Translations under genes and position numbers: made by a program
Source of the DNA: an uncultured Sphingomonas sp.
GTDB taxonomy: Bacteria > Pseudomonadota > Alphaproteobacteria > Sphingomonadales > Sphingomonadaceae
Assembly (NCBI GenBank): GCA_946482655.1
Contig: CAMLSA010000025.1
Span: 1 to 33,380 of the forward strand
DNA length: 33,380 bases
Direction: 5' to 3'
In this document: positions 8,466-17,535 of the stretch, one piece after another
Position numbering within the stretch: position 1 is the first letter of the stretch
Layout of the letters: every line of letters begins with the position of its first letter
Notes under the pieces: model-generated
Databases searched by the model: none
Told to the model about the DNA's origin: nothing
What the model saw: the letters and a program-made list of their open reading frames with translations, nothing else

Positions 8466-9952
8466 TCACTCAACTCCTGCCTCAGAACCTTCTTCAATAC
8501 CTTGCCGGAAGGGTTGCGGGGGAGAGTTTCCAAAATGAACAATCCCCGCGGCACCTTATACGAAGCCAGATAACGCCTGCAATGAGCGCTTAATGAATCC
8601 ATATCCAGACGCGCGCCCGGCTTCAACACGATCGCAGCGACCGGCTTTTCTCCCCATTGCTGATCGGGGAGGCCGATGACTGCCACATCTTCGATTTCGC
8701 GCATCAGGCTGATGACGCGTTCCACTTCCTGCGAGGCGATATTCTCGCCGCCCGAAAGGATCATGTCCTTCTTCCGGTCAGTTATGAATAGGAATTGATC
8801 GTCATCGAGAAGGCCGATGTCACCGGTCCTGAACCAATCCCCAAAGAAGCTCTCGCGTGTCTTTTCGGGATCGTTCCAATATCCGCTCGTCACTTTTGGA
8901 CCACGCAGACAAATCTCGCCCTCGCTATTGGCCGGCAGCTCATGGCCATCGTCGCCTCTGATACTGACCTGGACATGCGCCAGCGCTCTCCCGGTCGAAC
9001 CAATCTTGGCCAGCTCGAATCCCGGATCCATCAAAGTGTCCCCGCCGCAGCTCTCCGTGAGCCCGTAAGCATCTATGTACCGCGCCATGGGGAACCGGGC
9101 AGCAAATTGCCGCACACGTTCCTCCGGTGTTCGCTCGCCGCCGGCGATAACCCAGCGCAGGGACGACAGATCGTAGCTGCGCGCCGGACTGCAGCCCAAC
9201 AGCGCCGCGGTCATTACCGGCGCCAGCCAGACCCCCTCTATCCCGTCCCGATCGATCGTCGCCATGACGAGCTCGGGATCGAAATTGCGTTCTATCGAAA
9301 GGCAGCCCCCGACCCACAGCACGGCAATCCCCGGCAGATCGAACGCACCGACATGATAGAGCGGGCCGCAGATCAGCAATCGGGTGTCACGGCTGAGACC
9401 CAATGCGATGACCTGGTCCATGGATTTAAAGTAGAAATTTTCGTAGGTGTGGATAACGCCCTTCGGCCGGGAAGTGGTCCCGGACGTATACATCAACCGC
9501 AATATACTCTGCGTTTCCCGCGGCGCGGCGGCTGCATGGGTGTTGCCATTGGCCAGCACTCGCGCATCGTGTTGGGCGGTCTCGTCTACAATAATACTCG
9601 CAATATCATTCGGCGCGTTGCCGGCCAACTCTTCGTCCACGAAGATGAGCTTCGCACCAGCATCGTCGAGGATGTGCGCAATTTCCTCCTGCGACAGCCG
9701 GAAATTCAGCGGCAGCATGACCGCGCCGATGTGGCTGATGGCAAAGCAGATCTGCAGATAGGCCGCGCTGTTCTTCATCAGCAGCGCCACCGGGTCCCCC
9801 TCCGAGACATTCAGCTGACGAAGCAGCGCGCCAATACGGGCGATGCTGTCGGAGAATTCCGCATATGAAATCTCACCGCCGTCATACCGTATGGCGCAGC
9901 GGTCGCCCGCCCGAAGAGCGTGGGCGATAATGAACGAGGACAAATTGACCAT
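8462..9952 (-). CDS. Acyl-CoA synthetase (AMP-forming)
   Basis: A 496-residue ANL-superfamily enzyme that activates a carboxylic acid to its CoA thioester with ATP. All core motifs are present: the P-loop-like YTSGTTSRPKG (155-165), DAYGLTESCGG, WFRTGDIG, the hinge ITDRKKDMILSGGENIASQE, and the catalytic lysine in NPSGKVLKK (Lys484). Length is normal for FadD/CaiC-like ligases. AGGAAG lies 5-6 bases before the ATG. It is placed between a SnoaL-like gene upstream and the TetR gene that overlaps its stop codon. The chain type of the acid is not visible; the neighbouring side-chain hydratase/aldolase genes suggest the carboxyl group of a steroid-like or terpenoid side chain, as inference. Confidence 0.95.
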   Translation of the reverse strand: MVNLSSFIIAHALRAGDRCAIRYDGGEISYAEFSDSIARIGALLRQLNVSEGDPVALLMKNSAAYLQICFAISHIGAVMLPLNFRLSQEEIAHILDDAGAKLIFVDEELAGNAPNDIASIIVDETAQHDARVLANGNTHAAAAPRETQSILRLMYTSGTTSRPKGVIHTYENFYFKSMDQVIALGLSRDTRLLICGPLYHVGAFDLPGIAVLWVGGCLSIERNFDPELVMATIDRDGIEGVWLAPVMTAALLGCSPARSYDLSSLRWVIAGGERTPEERVRQFAARFPMARYIDAYGLTESCGGDTLMDPGFELAKIGSTGRALAHVQVSIRGDDGHELPANSEGEICLRGPKVTSGYWNDPEKTRESFFGDWFRTGDIGLLDDDQFLFITDRKKDMILSGGENIASQEVERVISLMREIEDVAVIGLPDQQWGEKPVAAIVLKPGARLDMDSLSAHCRRYLASYKVPRGLFILETLPRNPSGKVLKKVLRQELSE

Positions 9953-9997
9953 GCCGGCTTCCTAAGCTTCAACCGGAAACACCGTCGATCCGAACAA

Positions 9998-10426
9998 TCA
10001 GTTCAGATCGAGCCGCAGTCGCTTCAATGTCATCGAAGCGATCTTCCATTCCCCATCGACCTTCACATAATCCTCGAAATAGTGACCTGCTCCGCGCATC
10101 CGCACGGGAGCTCCGTTGCTTTGCGGCATGCCCTTCGGGGCATCCAGATCGTCGGTCATGCCCCAAATCCCCGTGGCGGCACCGTCGGACGTGAGGGAGA
10201 TTTCGGGCATATAGCCTTGGTGAACGGAAATGACATTCTCAATCGTCGCCTTGGCGAATTGCACGAAATCATTCGCGCTCGAATAATGTACATTGATCTC
10301 CGGAAAAGATATTTTCGCGTCTTCAGTGAAAATCGTTGAGAGATTTTCCCATTCCTTCCAGTCTAGATAGCGAAAATATCGCGCCTTGAGCTGTTTTATT
10401 TCCTCTATCTCTTCAAGAATCGACAT
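9998..10426 (-). CDS. SnoaL-like / NTF2-fold protein
   Basis: A 142-residue protein starting EEIEEIKQLKARYFRYLDWK, the usual first helix of SnoaL-like polyketide-cyclase/hydroxylase folds (cone-shaped alpha+beta barrel). It ends with GAGHYFEDYVKVDGEWKIAS, the typical last strands. Members bind hydrophobic small molecules in a central pocket and act as cyclases, dehydratases, isomerases or non-catalytic binders. A second member of similar build lies at 26066-26578, sharing the phrases IKxLKxRYxR and GAGxYxxDYxKxxGEW. The gene lies 18 bases after the LLM gene and 45 bases before the synthetase gene, in the same operon. GGGAG lies 7 bases before the ATG. The reaction is unknown. Confidence 0.85.
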   Translation of the reverse strand: MSILEEIEEIKQLKARYFRYLDWKEWENLSTIFTEDAKISFPEINVHYSSANDFVQFAKATIENVISVHQGYMPEISLTSDGAATGIWGMTDDLDAPKGMPQSNGAPVRMRGAGHYFEDYVKVDGEWKIASMTLKRLRLDLN

Positions 10427-10444
10427 AGTCTGTCTCCCAACAGG

Positions 10445-11395
10445 TCATTTCATATCATTACCCAACGCGGCGACACGCTGCTTGAACTCGGCAATTCTGT
10501 CGAGACGCTCGCTGAGGCCCACACCGGAATTCTTCAGGGCGGGCGCATTGCCGCCGAGCCGATGCCACATGATCGGCGACTCCGTATTGAACGTCACGCG
10601 GGTTGCGCCCAGCCGCCGCCACATGAGGAAGTTCTCGATGCATTCGTCCATCGTCCGATCGCGCAGCCGGACGATGCCTTCGATGCCGATCGACATAGGA
10701 TCACGCCCATGCTTCTCGGCAAGCGAATGAAGCCGCTCGATACTCCGCCCGAGCTCGGCTTCGGAAAGCGAAGAGGGTGGATACCAGCCGTCGGCGATCC
10801 TGGCCACGCGGTCGAGGACCGCATCCGCGGCCCCTCCCAACCAGATGGGGATCGGTCTCTGGTCGGGGAGCGGATTGATACCCACGCCGTTCAACACATG
10901 CCACTGGCCTTCGAAACTCACCGATTCTCGAGTCCAGAGCAGGCGCAATACCTCGATCTGCTCTTCCGAGCGCTTGCCCCTGTCCTTGAAGTTCATCCCG
11001 AGGCCCTGATATTCCAGCTCATTCCAACCGGTACCGAAGCCGAGGCGAAGCCGGCCGCCCGACAGCACGTCGATCTCGGCCGCCTGCTTGGCAAGCAGAA
11101 CGGTTTGGCGCTGCGGGAGAATGATCACCCCGGTCGCGAACTCGATCCGCTCGGTGATCGCCGCGAGATATCCATATAATATCAGCGGTTCGTGGAACAG
11201 GTCGTCCTTGGTGTAGATCGGAGGGGCGCCATTCCGGGGGCGCCAGTCCTTGTGCACCTCCATATCCGCCCCCAGGACATGGTCGTACAGCATCAGATAA
11301 TCGTAACCCAATGCCTCCGCGGATCGGGCGAACTGTCGAATATGCGACGGGTCTCGGCCTATCTCTATCTGCGGAATCGTGACGCCTAGCTTCAT
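10445..11395 (-). CDS. LLM-class flavin-dependent oxidoreductase 1
   Basis: A 316-residue TIM-barrel protein of the bacterial luciferase-like family. It starts MKLGVTIPQIEIG and contains EALGYDYLMLYDH, IEFATGVIILPQRQTVLLAKQ, VLSGGRLRLGFGTGWNELEY and the C-terminal GGNAPALKNSG region. This subgroup (TIGR03619-like) is often annotated as F420-dependent, but Proteobacteria more often use reduced FMN, and the cofactor cannot be decided here. Roles are two-electron oxidation, reduction or monooxygenation of a ring or alcohol. No clear ribosome-binding site precedes the ATG. The gene lies between the esterase and SnoaL-like genes in the BVMO-to-TetR operon. Confidence 0.92.
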   Translation of the reverse strand: MKLGVTIPQIEIGRDPSHIRQFARSAEALGYDYLMLYDHVLGADMEVHKDWRPRNGAPPIYTKDDLFHEPLILYGYLAAITERIEFATGVIILPQRQTVLLAKQAAEIDVLSGGRLRLGFGTGWNELEYQGLGMNFKDRGKRSEEQIEVLRLLWTRESVSFEGQWHVLNGVGINPLPDQRPIPIWLGGAADAVLDRVARIADGWYPPSSLSEAELGRSIERLHSLAEKHGRDPMSIGIEGIVRLRDRTMDECIENFLMWRRLGATRVTFNTESPIMWHRLGGNAPALKNSGVGLSERLDRIAEFKQRVAALGNDMK

Positions 11396-11426
11396 AGTGG
11401 ATTGGGTCCGAAATAATGTCGAAGAG

Positions 11427-12338
11427 TCACCGTGATCCCCCCGATGGAGTGCCGGTCGCCGGTGGGAGAAGGTTGAGATTGCCCCTCACGAACTCCGCAA
11501 TTTCGGCAAGCGCATCGGCTGTCTGCCGTGTTTCCGGTTGATTGAGCTGAAACACATGAGCCATTCCCGGATAGACGCTGAGTTGCGCCGCTACACCTTG
11601 CGCGCGGGCTCGGGCCACCAGCCTGTCGCTGTCCTCGATCATGATTTCCCGACCACCGACCTGCATCAGTATCGGAGGAAAAGCGGTGAAATCGCCATAA
11701 AGGGGAGAGGCATAGGGATGAATGGGATCCGCACCATCAAGATAGAGCCCGGCCGCGCTCCGCAGCATTTGCTGGGTAACGCGGGGATCGTCCACATCGG
11801 GACGCGGATCACCACTGACCGCGAGATCCGTCCAGGCCGACAAGGTCACCACGCCGGCGGGAAAAGGCAGTCCCTCGTCACGCGCGGCCAGGAGCATGGC
11901 CAGGCTCAACCCGCCCCCCGCGGAATCGCCGATGACGATGATGCGCGCGTCCGCATGCATGCGGATCAGATGGCGGTAGACCTCCAGCACATCATCCAAA
12001 GCGGCGGGGTAAGGATGTTCCGGTGCAAGACGGTAGTCAGGCACGAATGCGGCGACCCCCGTCGCCTGCACGATCTTGTCTATCAACGGGCGATGACTAC
12101 GAGGCGACCCCTTTGAAAATCCGCTGCCGTGGAGAAACAGCAACAATGCGTCACGCGCCGGATCGGGTGGAGACAGGATTTCAGATTGCCCCGGCCCATC
12201 GCCCCAGGGCTCTACCTTGCTCGCCACGACGGCCGATGAGCCCGCCGCGTCGAGGCGCTCCCGCCACGCGACGAGCGCCTCATCCGGCCTGGAGGGACCC
12301 AATTGCTCACCGACATAGACTATTTCCCGCTTGGGCAT
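11427..12338 (-). CDS. Alpha/beta hydrolase of the hormone-sensitive lipase (HSL) family
   Basis: About 303 residues. The HSL oxyanion loop is HGSGF (a variant of HGGG), the nucleophile elbow is GDSAGGG with serine at about 139, the acid is in the EIMIEDSDR segment, and the histidine is in YPGMAHVFQL. PDYRLAPEHPYPAALDD is a strong HSL/acetyl-esterase signature. No signal peptide is seen, so it is cytoplasmic. It should hydrolyse a carboxylic ester or lactone; next to a BVMO gene, opening the ester or lactone made by that enzyme is the obvious role (inference). I chose the ATG at 12338; a GTG sits directly before it. It lies 31 bases upstream of the LLM gene. Confidence 0.93.
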   Translation of the reverse strand: MPKREIVYVGEQLGPSRPDEALVAWRERLDAAGSSAVVASKVEPWGDGPGQSEILSPPDPARDALLLFLHGSGFSKGSPRSHRPLIDKIVQATGVAAFVPDYRLAPEHPYPAALDDVLEVYRHLIRMHADARIIVIGDSAGGGLSLAMLLAARDEGLPFPAGVVTLSAWTDLAVSGDPRPDVDDPRVTQQMLRSAAGLYLDGADPIHPYASPLYGDFTAFPPILMQVGGREIMIEDSDRLVARARAQGVAAQLSVYPGMAHVFQLNQPETRQTADALAEIAEFVRGNLNLLPPATGTPSGGSR

Positions 12339-12464
12339 CACAATCTCAATTCCGAGTTCAACCGCGCCACTTGCCTTTAGTCCGATTCCGGTAGGGAAAG
12401 GCCTGCTGCGGCTGGTCAGCTCTGCATGTCGCGGCGCAAAATGCCTAATAGTCTGCGGGTGCCC

Positions 12465-14312
12465 TCACTCTCGATCGCGCGGGACGGAGGATTCGGCCAT
12501 TTCCGAGATCGGCATCCCGGAGCGCGTGAGCTGGAACTCCTCCGTCAACGCGTTTTCGCGCCAATCCTCGAGCTGCTCCTTATACGCCAGCACGCCAGCA
12601 CCATAGCCTTGCGAGGCGATGCCGGTCTCCACGTTTCCACCCTCATTGTTGAGATAGCCCGGCGTACACTCCGCCAGAAACTGAATGTCGACCGCCGCGC
12701 AGCGCCGCAACTCCGCCAACCATCGCTGCTCCGCCTCCTCGGTGGCTTCGAACACGTCAATCCGATGGTCGGTGCAATATCGCACGATATGGGCAAAATG
12801 CTCTGCCTGCAGCTTGAGATTGTAGGTTACGTTCCAGCTGAACGCCGCATGCCGCACACCTCCGATTAGGCAAAGGTTAGGAAAACCATGCACGAACATG
12901 CCGTGCACCGAAATCATCCCGTTTTCCCACCGTTTCTCGAGCGTAGCGCCATCGCGGCCCACCAGTTCGAGCCCGCCCGCCCGGTCGAGCGGGACCGCGA
13001 CTTCGAAGCCGGATGCAAAGATGATGCAGTCGACAGGATATTCCTTGCCGTCGACGATGATGCCGTTTTCGGAGACCGCTTCCAGGCCGTGCCCGTTGGT
13101 ATCGACCAAGGTCACGTTGCTGCGGTTGAAGGTTTCATAATAGCCGTCGAGGAAAAGTGGACGCTTGCAGAACAAGTTATACCATGGCTTCAACGCTTCG
13201 GCCGTCGCCTTGTCCTTGACGCGCTCGTCAATCTGACGGCGGATCTGCTCCATGATCTTGAAATCCACGATCTCCGATGGCGAAACGCCGATCTTTTGGG
13301 CATCCGCGCCATATTTCTCGCCCGCCGAGTTGAAGGCGTGGAACATCTCCGTCCAAGTGTCGGCCACCAGGTCCTTCTCCTGGGGCCGTCCGACCGTGAT
13401 GGCGGAAAAATTGGTCGCCCGATCGTACCACCAGTCACTCCCCAGACTTCCCCAGAAGTGAGGGTCGGTCGGGCGATTCTTCCGATCCATAACCGCAGCC
13501 GGCGTGCGCTGCACGACAAGAAGATGGCCGGCGTCCCTCGCGAGAGCGGGGATCAGCTGGCAGGCAGTCGCCCCTGTGCCCACGATCGCCACGCGCTTGT
13601 CGGCGAGCTTGGAGAGCCCCCCCGTCTCATCCCCGCCCGTGTAGTCATAATCCCAGCGCGAGGAGTGGAAGGTCTTCCCCTTGAACCTTTCCATTCCGGT
13701 AACGTTCGGCAATTTGGGGCGGCTCATCGGACCGCTTCCAAGACAGGCGAAGCGTGCGTTGATCACGTCCCCGCGGTCGGTCTTCACCACCCAGCGGGAC
13801 AGCCCGGCATCCCATGCCATCGACGCAACACCGGTGTGAAAGCAAGTACGGTCGTATAGGCCCAGCTTACGACCGATCCGCGCCGCGTTGGCGCGGATTT
13901 CCTGCGAGCGGGCGAATTTCTGCGTGGGCATCTCGCCGCCATCCTCGAGCAGCGGCATGTAGATGTAGGATTCGATATCGCAACGGCAGTCGGGATAGCG
14001 GTTCCAATACCAGGTCCCGCCGAAATCGGCCGCCTTCTCGACGATCAGGAAGTCCTGAATCCCCTCCTCCAGGAGCGAATTGGCCGCCAGCAGACCGGCA
14101 TGGCCGCCACCTATGATGAGCACCTCGACTTCCTTGGTGAAGGAGGGGCGCTCCTCGATCTCCGGATTGAACGGGTCGCGCGCAAAATCGCCCTGATCCA
14201 GATCAACCTCGCGATATTGGTCGAGGCCTTCGGGACGAACGCGCCGGTCCCGCTCCTGGAGGTATTTGCGCTTGAGTTGAGGAATGTCCGGCAGATCATC
14301 AAACAATTTCAT
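12465..14312 (-). CDS. Flavin-containing Baeyer-Villiger monooxygenase
   Basis: A 615-residue NADPH/FAD enzyme that inserts oxygen next to a ketone to give an ester or lactone. Seen motifs: FAD-binding GGGHAG (68-73), GGTWYWNRYPDCRCDIESY, the BVMO fingerprint F-x-G-x3-H-x3-W as FKGKTFHSSRWD (210-221), and the NADPH-binding GTGATA (245-250). About 60 residues precede the first Rossmann fold, a longer N-terminus than cyclohexanone monooxygenase and more like the large-substrate type (cyclopentadecanone or steroid monooxygenases; family comparison from memory). The ATG at 14312 follows GTGAGG at good spacing; a GTG at 14324 is possible. Two operator-like palindromes lie in the promoter gap upstream. 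It is the first gene of the long leftward transcript. Confidence 0.94.
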   Translation of the reverse strand: MKLFDDLPDIPQLKRKYLQERDRRVRPEGLDQYREVDLDQGDFARDPFNPEIEERPSFTKEVEVLIIGGGHAGLLAANSLLEEGIQDFLIVEKAADFGGTWYWNRYPDCRCDIESYIYMPLLEDGGEMPTQKFARSQEIRANAARIGRKLGLYDRTCFHTGVASMAWDAGLSRWVVKTDRGDVINARFACLGSGPMSRPKLPNVTGMERFKGKTFHSSRWDYDYTGGDETGGLSKLADKRVAIVGTGATACQLIPALARDAGHLLVVQRTPAAVMDRKNRPTDPHFWGSLGSDWWYDRATNFSAITVGRPQEKDLVADTWTEMFHAFNSAGEKYGADAQKIGVSPSEIVDFKIMEQIRRQIDERVKDKATAEALKPWYNLFCKRPLFLDGYYETFNRSNVTLVDTNGHGLEAVSENGIIVDGKEYPVDCIIFASGFEVAVPLDRAGGLELVGRDGATLEKRWENGMISVHGMFVHGFPNLCLIGGVRHAAFSWNVTYNLKLQAEHFAHIVRYCTDHRIDVFEATEEAEQRWLAELRRCAAVDIQFLAECTPGYLNNEGGNVETGIASQGYGAGVLAYKEQLEDWRENALTEEFQLTRSGMPISEMAESSVPRDRE

Positions 14313-14462
14313 CTCAATCCTCACCCTTCGGCCTCGGCCAAAACCCGCTGCGCGTATTCCGACGCATGTGCGTCGGCGCGCTTCATCCTCGATCGGCCAG
14401 AGGCCAAATCATCTGTTGCATACACCTCGGGGCGATAACGCTCCTCTCTGGTTAACACAAGA

Positions 14463-14478
14463 ATGAATCTACATTCTT
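14463..14478. promoter_or_regulatory. Operator-like repeat B, imperfect (ATGAA-N6-TTCTT)
   Basis: ATGAATCTACATTCTT matches the ATGAA-N6-TTCAT pattern with one mismatch in the right arm. It lies about 150 bases upstream of the BVMO start codon. It is the weakest of the series and is supported mainly by position and by the second site 130 bases away. Confidence 0.3.
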
Positions 14479-14602
14479 CATTTTTCGCAGCCCCGCCGAG
14501 ACGCGCGGGAATCGCGCAAATTCCGGCTTTACTTGGCAATCAGCAACAGGATCGAACAGGCATTTCTTACCGGAATGGCCAAGACACCCTTGCATCTCCT
14601 TA

Positions 14603-14624
14603 TATAATATGAACACAAGATCAT
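14603..14624 (+). promoter_or_regulatory. TATAAT box abutting operator-like repeat C
   Basis: TATAAT at 14603-14608 is followed directly by ATGAACACAAGATCAT (14609-14624), which keeps the ATGA-N8-TCAT pattern. If the box is the -10 element of a rightward promoter, transcription of the MmyB-like regulator would begin inside the operator, a simple arrangement for repression. No convincing -35 element was found. Confidence 0.4.
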
Positions 14625-14804
14625 TAAATCATCATGTGGCGATCCGATCTGAACGCGGCCGGCGGGCCGAGGATTGACGATCCATTTCGACGGAGGCTGC
14701 GAACGCGCCGCGTGCGGCGGAGGCGCGGCGGGCAGCTTCGCGAGAGAAAATCGTCATCAAAACTGATAGTCATCCTACGACGACAGCTTGGCGGAACCGA
14801 ATCC

Positions 14805-15665
14805 ATGGGCCCGAAGGAAGAGTTTTCGAGAAAGAAGGAGTTGGGCCAGTTCCTTCGTTCGCGGCGCGAGCGGATGCCTCTCTCACTCGACAGGTCGTTA
14901 AATCGCTCCCGGCGCCGAACACCGGGAATGCGCCGGGAAGAAGTGGCGGAAGCAGCGGGTGTAGGAGTCAGCTGGTACACCTGGCTCGAACAGGGCCGCG
15001 ACATCATGGTGTCGCAGGAGATCCTCCGCAGAATTTGCCGAGCCCTGCAACTCGATCCCGACGAAACTCGGCATGTGTTCCGGCTCGCCGGGCGGACCTC
15101 ACCGGAGGAGGCTGAAGGCACTACCACAGGAGTAAAGCCGTCTCTTCAAAACGTCTTAAATGCGCTCGAGCATGTGCCCGCCTATGTCCACAATGCCCGG
15201 TGGGACCGCATCGCATGGAATGATGCCTCCCTTGCGCTCATGGGCGATTTCTCGAAGGATCCGCCCGAGGAGCGCAACACGATCTGGCGTACGTTCCTGA
15301 ATCCGGCGGTCCGCGAATATAGCGCGGACTGGGATCATCTCGCCCGGATCATCGTGGCGGAGTTCAATGCCAGCCTCGGCCGTCAATTCGACGAGCCTTG
15401 GCTCAAGGAATTCATCGACCGCCTTGGCGCGCTGTCACCCGAGTTCCTCGCCCTGTGGAATCAAAGGGAAGTCCTTCCACGCCGCGAAGAAAGGACCCGC
15501 ATCAACCACAAGGGTGTCGGCCAACTCCACCTCGAACGATCGATCTTCCAGGTACCCTATGAGCCGGGCCTGAGCATGGTCATATTCACGCCCCTCCCCG
15601 ACGAGGACACGCCTGAAAAGCTGCGCAGAATGGTGAAGGAGTTCAAGGCAGCCAAGCAAAGCTGA
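14805..15665 (+). CDS. MmyB-like XRE-family transcriptional regulator
   Basis: About 286 residues from the chosen ATG. The N-terminal helix-turn-helix is seen in ELGQFLRSRRERM and in GMRREEVAEAAGVGVSWYTW (41-60), with LEQGRDIMVSQEILRRICRA continuing it. The C-terminal part begins PAYVHNARWDRIAWN (about 125-139), the hallmark of the MmyB/MLTR ligand-binding (PAS-like) domain, which in related proteins binds fatty-acid-like ligands. Upstream residues from 14634 are not family-like. The gene stands alone on the plus strand between BVMO and GMC genes and ends convergently with the GMC gene, 64 bases apart. It is the second local candidate for control of the cluster. Ribosome-binding site weak. 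Confidence 0.9.
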   Translation: MGPKEEFSRKKELGQFLRSRRERMPLSLDRSLNRSRRRTPGMRREEVAEAAGVGVSWYTWLEQGRDIMVSQEILRRICRALQLDPDETRHVFRLAGRTSPEEAEGTTTGVKPSLQNVLNALEHVPAYVHNARWDRIAWNDASLALMGDFSKDPPEERNTIWRTFLNPAVREYSADWDHLARIIVAEFNASLGRQFDEPWLKEFIDRLGALSPEFLALWNQREVLPRREERTRINHKGVGQLHLERSIFQVPYEPGLSMVIFTPLPDEDTPEKLRRMVKEFKAAKQS

Positions 15666-15729
15666 GAGTCGGGCGGATGGGCTTCGGCGAGCGGTGTGCT
15701 CCCTGCTCAAGGGCAGCTGAAATCAAAGC

Positions 15730-17334
15730 TCATCGGGCGAGATCTTCGCGGATCATCACCCCGGCCTTTGCACCGATCATCATCGACGCCGCATTCGTGT
15801 TGCCCGACACGATTGCCGGCATGATCGAGGCGTCGGCTACCCGCAATCCGTTGATTCCCCTTACGCGCAGCCTGGCGTCCACCACCGCGTCAGTTCCGGT
15901 TCCCATCTTGCAGGTACCGACCGGATGAAACACCGACGCCGCATTGAGACGCACAAAACCGAGCAAATCCTCGTTACTCTGCGCGTCTGGACCGGGAAGG
16001 GTCTCGCGAGACATCGATGCCAGGGGGTCATGCGAAAAGATTTGCCGCATTACCCGAATGCCGGCGACCATCAGCGCTCGGTCCTCCTCGCGGTCCAGGA
16101 AATTGGGTTGCATCACGGGTGCATCGCGCCAGTTCGCGCTCTTCAGGCGCAGCCAGCCGCGCGACTTGGGCCGAAGCGGCGATGCCGCGGTTGTCCAACC
16201 CGGCACCGCGCCGGGCACGATCCGCTGGGTCGGCGACATTTCGATCGTATAGGGTTTGAACATGATCTGCAGGTCGGGCCGGTCCAGGCCCGGATCGGAC
16301 TTCACGAAGGCCGCAACCTGCGAGGCGCCGATCGTCAACAGGCCGGAGCGGGCGACGACGTACCGAAGAACTTCCGGCACCAGACGAACCCCCCCCATCT
16401 GGCGATTGATCGAGTGGTGCGCCGCAACCCCGGCGATATGCTGCACCAGCAGATGATCGTGCAGATTCTGCCCCACTCCGGGCAAATCCAGCGCAATCTC
16501 TATGCCCAGCTCTCGCAATTGGTCGGCCGGGCCGATGCCCGACAACATCAGCAATTGCGGGGAATTCAATGCTCCGGCACTGAGGACCACCTCGCGCGCG
16601 CGCACCGTGTGGCTGACGCCTCGGCGGTTGACGACCAGCCCGGCGACCTGCCGGCCTTCGAGCAATATCCTTTGAGCCTGAGCCTCGGTCCAGATCTCGA
16701 GATTGGCCCGCCGCTTGACCGGCGCCAGGAAGGCCGAGGCGCTCGAAGCGCGAATACCGCCGGCGATCGTGAACTGATAATAGTCGGCCCCGTGCTGATC
16801 CGCCCCGTTGAAATCATGCGTCAGCGGATATCCGGCCGCCTCACAAGCCTGGAGGAAGGCATCCCCGCTCGCATGCCGAAATCTCGGCCTTGTGACTGAT
16901 AATTCACCTTTCCCGCCGTGCCATTCGCTTTCGCCGTCTTCGTGCCGTTCGAGGCCCTTGTAGACGCGAAGAACGTCCTTCCAGCCCCATCCGGGGTTGC
17001 CGGCGGCTTCCCACTCGTCATAATCCTGGGCCTGACCACGGATGTAGATCATTCCATTGATCGAGCTCGACCCACCCAGCGTCCGGCCACGCGGCCAGTA
17101 GATCGTGCGGCCGTCCAGCTGCGCTTGCGGCTCGGTCATGTAACCCCAGTTCAAGGTGGGATGGACGTAAACCTTGCTGATGCCTGCCGGGATTTTCAAA
17201 AATGGGCTGAGATCCCGGGGACCTGCTTCGATCAGCAGGACGCGAATGCGCGGATCGGCGGACAAACGGTTGGCGAGCGCGCAGCCCGACGAACCTGCCC
17301 CCACGATTACGCAGTCAAAGTCGGGCTGGCTCAT
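15730..17334 (-). CDS. GMC-family FAD-dependent alcohol/choline dehydrogenase-like oxidoreductase
   Basis: About 534 residues. The N-terminal FAD fold is CVIVGAGSSGCALANRL followed by LLIEAGP. The GMC signature 1 is WPRGRTLGGSSSINGMIYIRG and signature 2 is GALNSPQLLMLSGIGP. The C-terminal active-site histidine is in FHPVGTCKMG and its partner asparagine in VSGNTNAASMMIG. Such enzymes oxidise primary or secondary alcohols to aldehydes or ketones with electrons passed to a quinone, cytochrome or oxygen. No signal peptide is apparent. The ATG at 17334 follows GAGAGG by 9 bases; a TTG directly before it is also in frame. It is divergent from the MBL-fold gene across a gap with a perfect 16-base palindrome. 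Confidence 0.94.
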   Translation of the reverse strand: MSQPDFDCVIVGAGSSGCALANRLSADPRIRVLLIEAGPRDLSPFLKIPAGISKVYVHPTLNWGYMTEPQAQLDGRTIYWPRGRTLGGSSSINGMIYIRGQAQDYDEWEAAGNPGWGWKDVLRVYKGLERHEDGESEWHGGKGELSVTRPRFRHASGDAFLQACEAAGYPLTHDFNGADQHGADYYQFTIAGGIRASSASAFLAPVKRRANLEIWTEAQAQRILLEGRQVAGLVVNRRGVSHTVRAREVVLSAGALNSPQLLMLSGIGPADQLRELGIEIALDLPGVGQNLHDHLLVQHIAGVAAHHSINRQMGGVRLVPEVLRYVVARSGLLTIGASQVAAFVKSDPGLDRPDLQIMFKPYTIEMSPTQRIVPGAVPGWTTAASPLRPKSRGWLRLKSANWRDAPVMQPNFLDREEDRALMVAGIRVMRQIFSHDPLASMSRETLPGPDAQSNEDLLGFVRLNAASVFHPVGTCKMGTGTDAVVDARLRVRGINGLRVADASIMPAIVSGNTNAASMMIGAKAGVMIREDLAR

Positions 17335-17441
17335 CAAGCTACTATCCTCTCAGACCGTCCCGGGAGCCATGGCCAAGGCGCCCAATTGGTCAGCCGCCCT
17401 TGCCCCAAGCAGACGGTAGATGCAACCTTGCCAAGGATAGA

Positions 17442-17457
17442 ATGAATATATATTCAT
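17442..17457. promoter_or_regulatory. Operator-like palindrome D, perfect (ATGAATATATATTCAT)
   Basis: A perfect 16-base palindrome lies in the divergent gap, 107 bases from the GMC start and 78 bases from the MBL-fold start, where one bound dimer could control both promoters. It shares ATGAA-N6-TTCAT with the site at 25346-25361 (13 of 16 positions identical). Its TATATA centre could also be part of a -10 element. Confidence 0.6.
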
Positions 17458-17535
17458 AAAATTGCGATCGATCGAAGCCTGTCTTGCCAACGCGGATGGT
17501 ATGCGAATGCGGCGATGCGTTTTTAGGAGAGCGTA

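Larger units (their letters stand above)
14313..14804. other. Divergent promoter gap between BVMO and MmyB-like regulator genes
   Basis: This 492-base region separates two genes read in opposite directions. It contains operator-like repeats at 14463-14478 and 14609-14624 and a TATAAT box at 14603. The plus-strand frame of the regulator is open from an ATG at 14634, but its first 57 residues are arginine-rich and unlike the family, so they were not included. No other gene was seen. Confidence 0.5.

Noticed and set aside
12888..13859. 323-codon plus-strand open frame
   Set aside because: It lies antisense within the BVMO gene, whose motifs cover the same bases; no domain is visible in the plus frame.
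14634..14804. N-terminal extension of the MmyB-like regulator
   Set aside because: The first 57 residues are arginine-rich and unlike the family, whose homology begins after the ATG at 14805. Kept as promoter leader.
15666..15729. Possible terminator between convergent regulator and GMC genes
   Set aside because: Only a 4-base stem (CTGC/GCAG) was found with no T-run, which is too weak.
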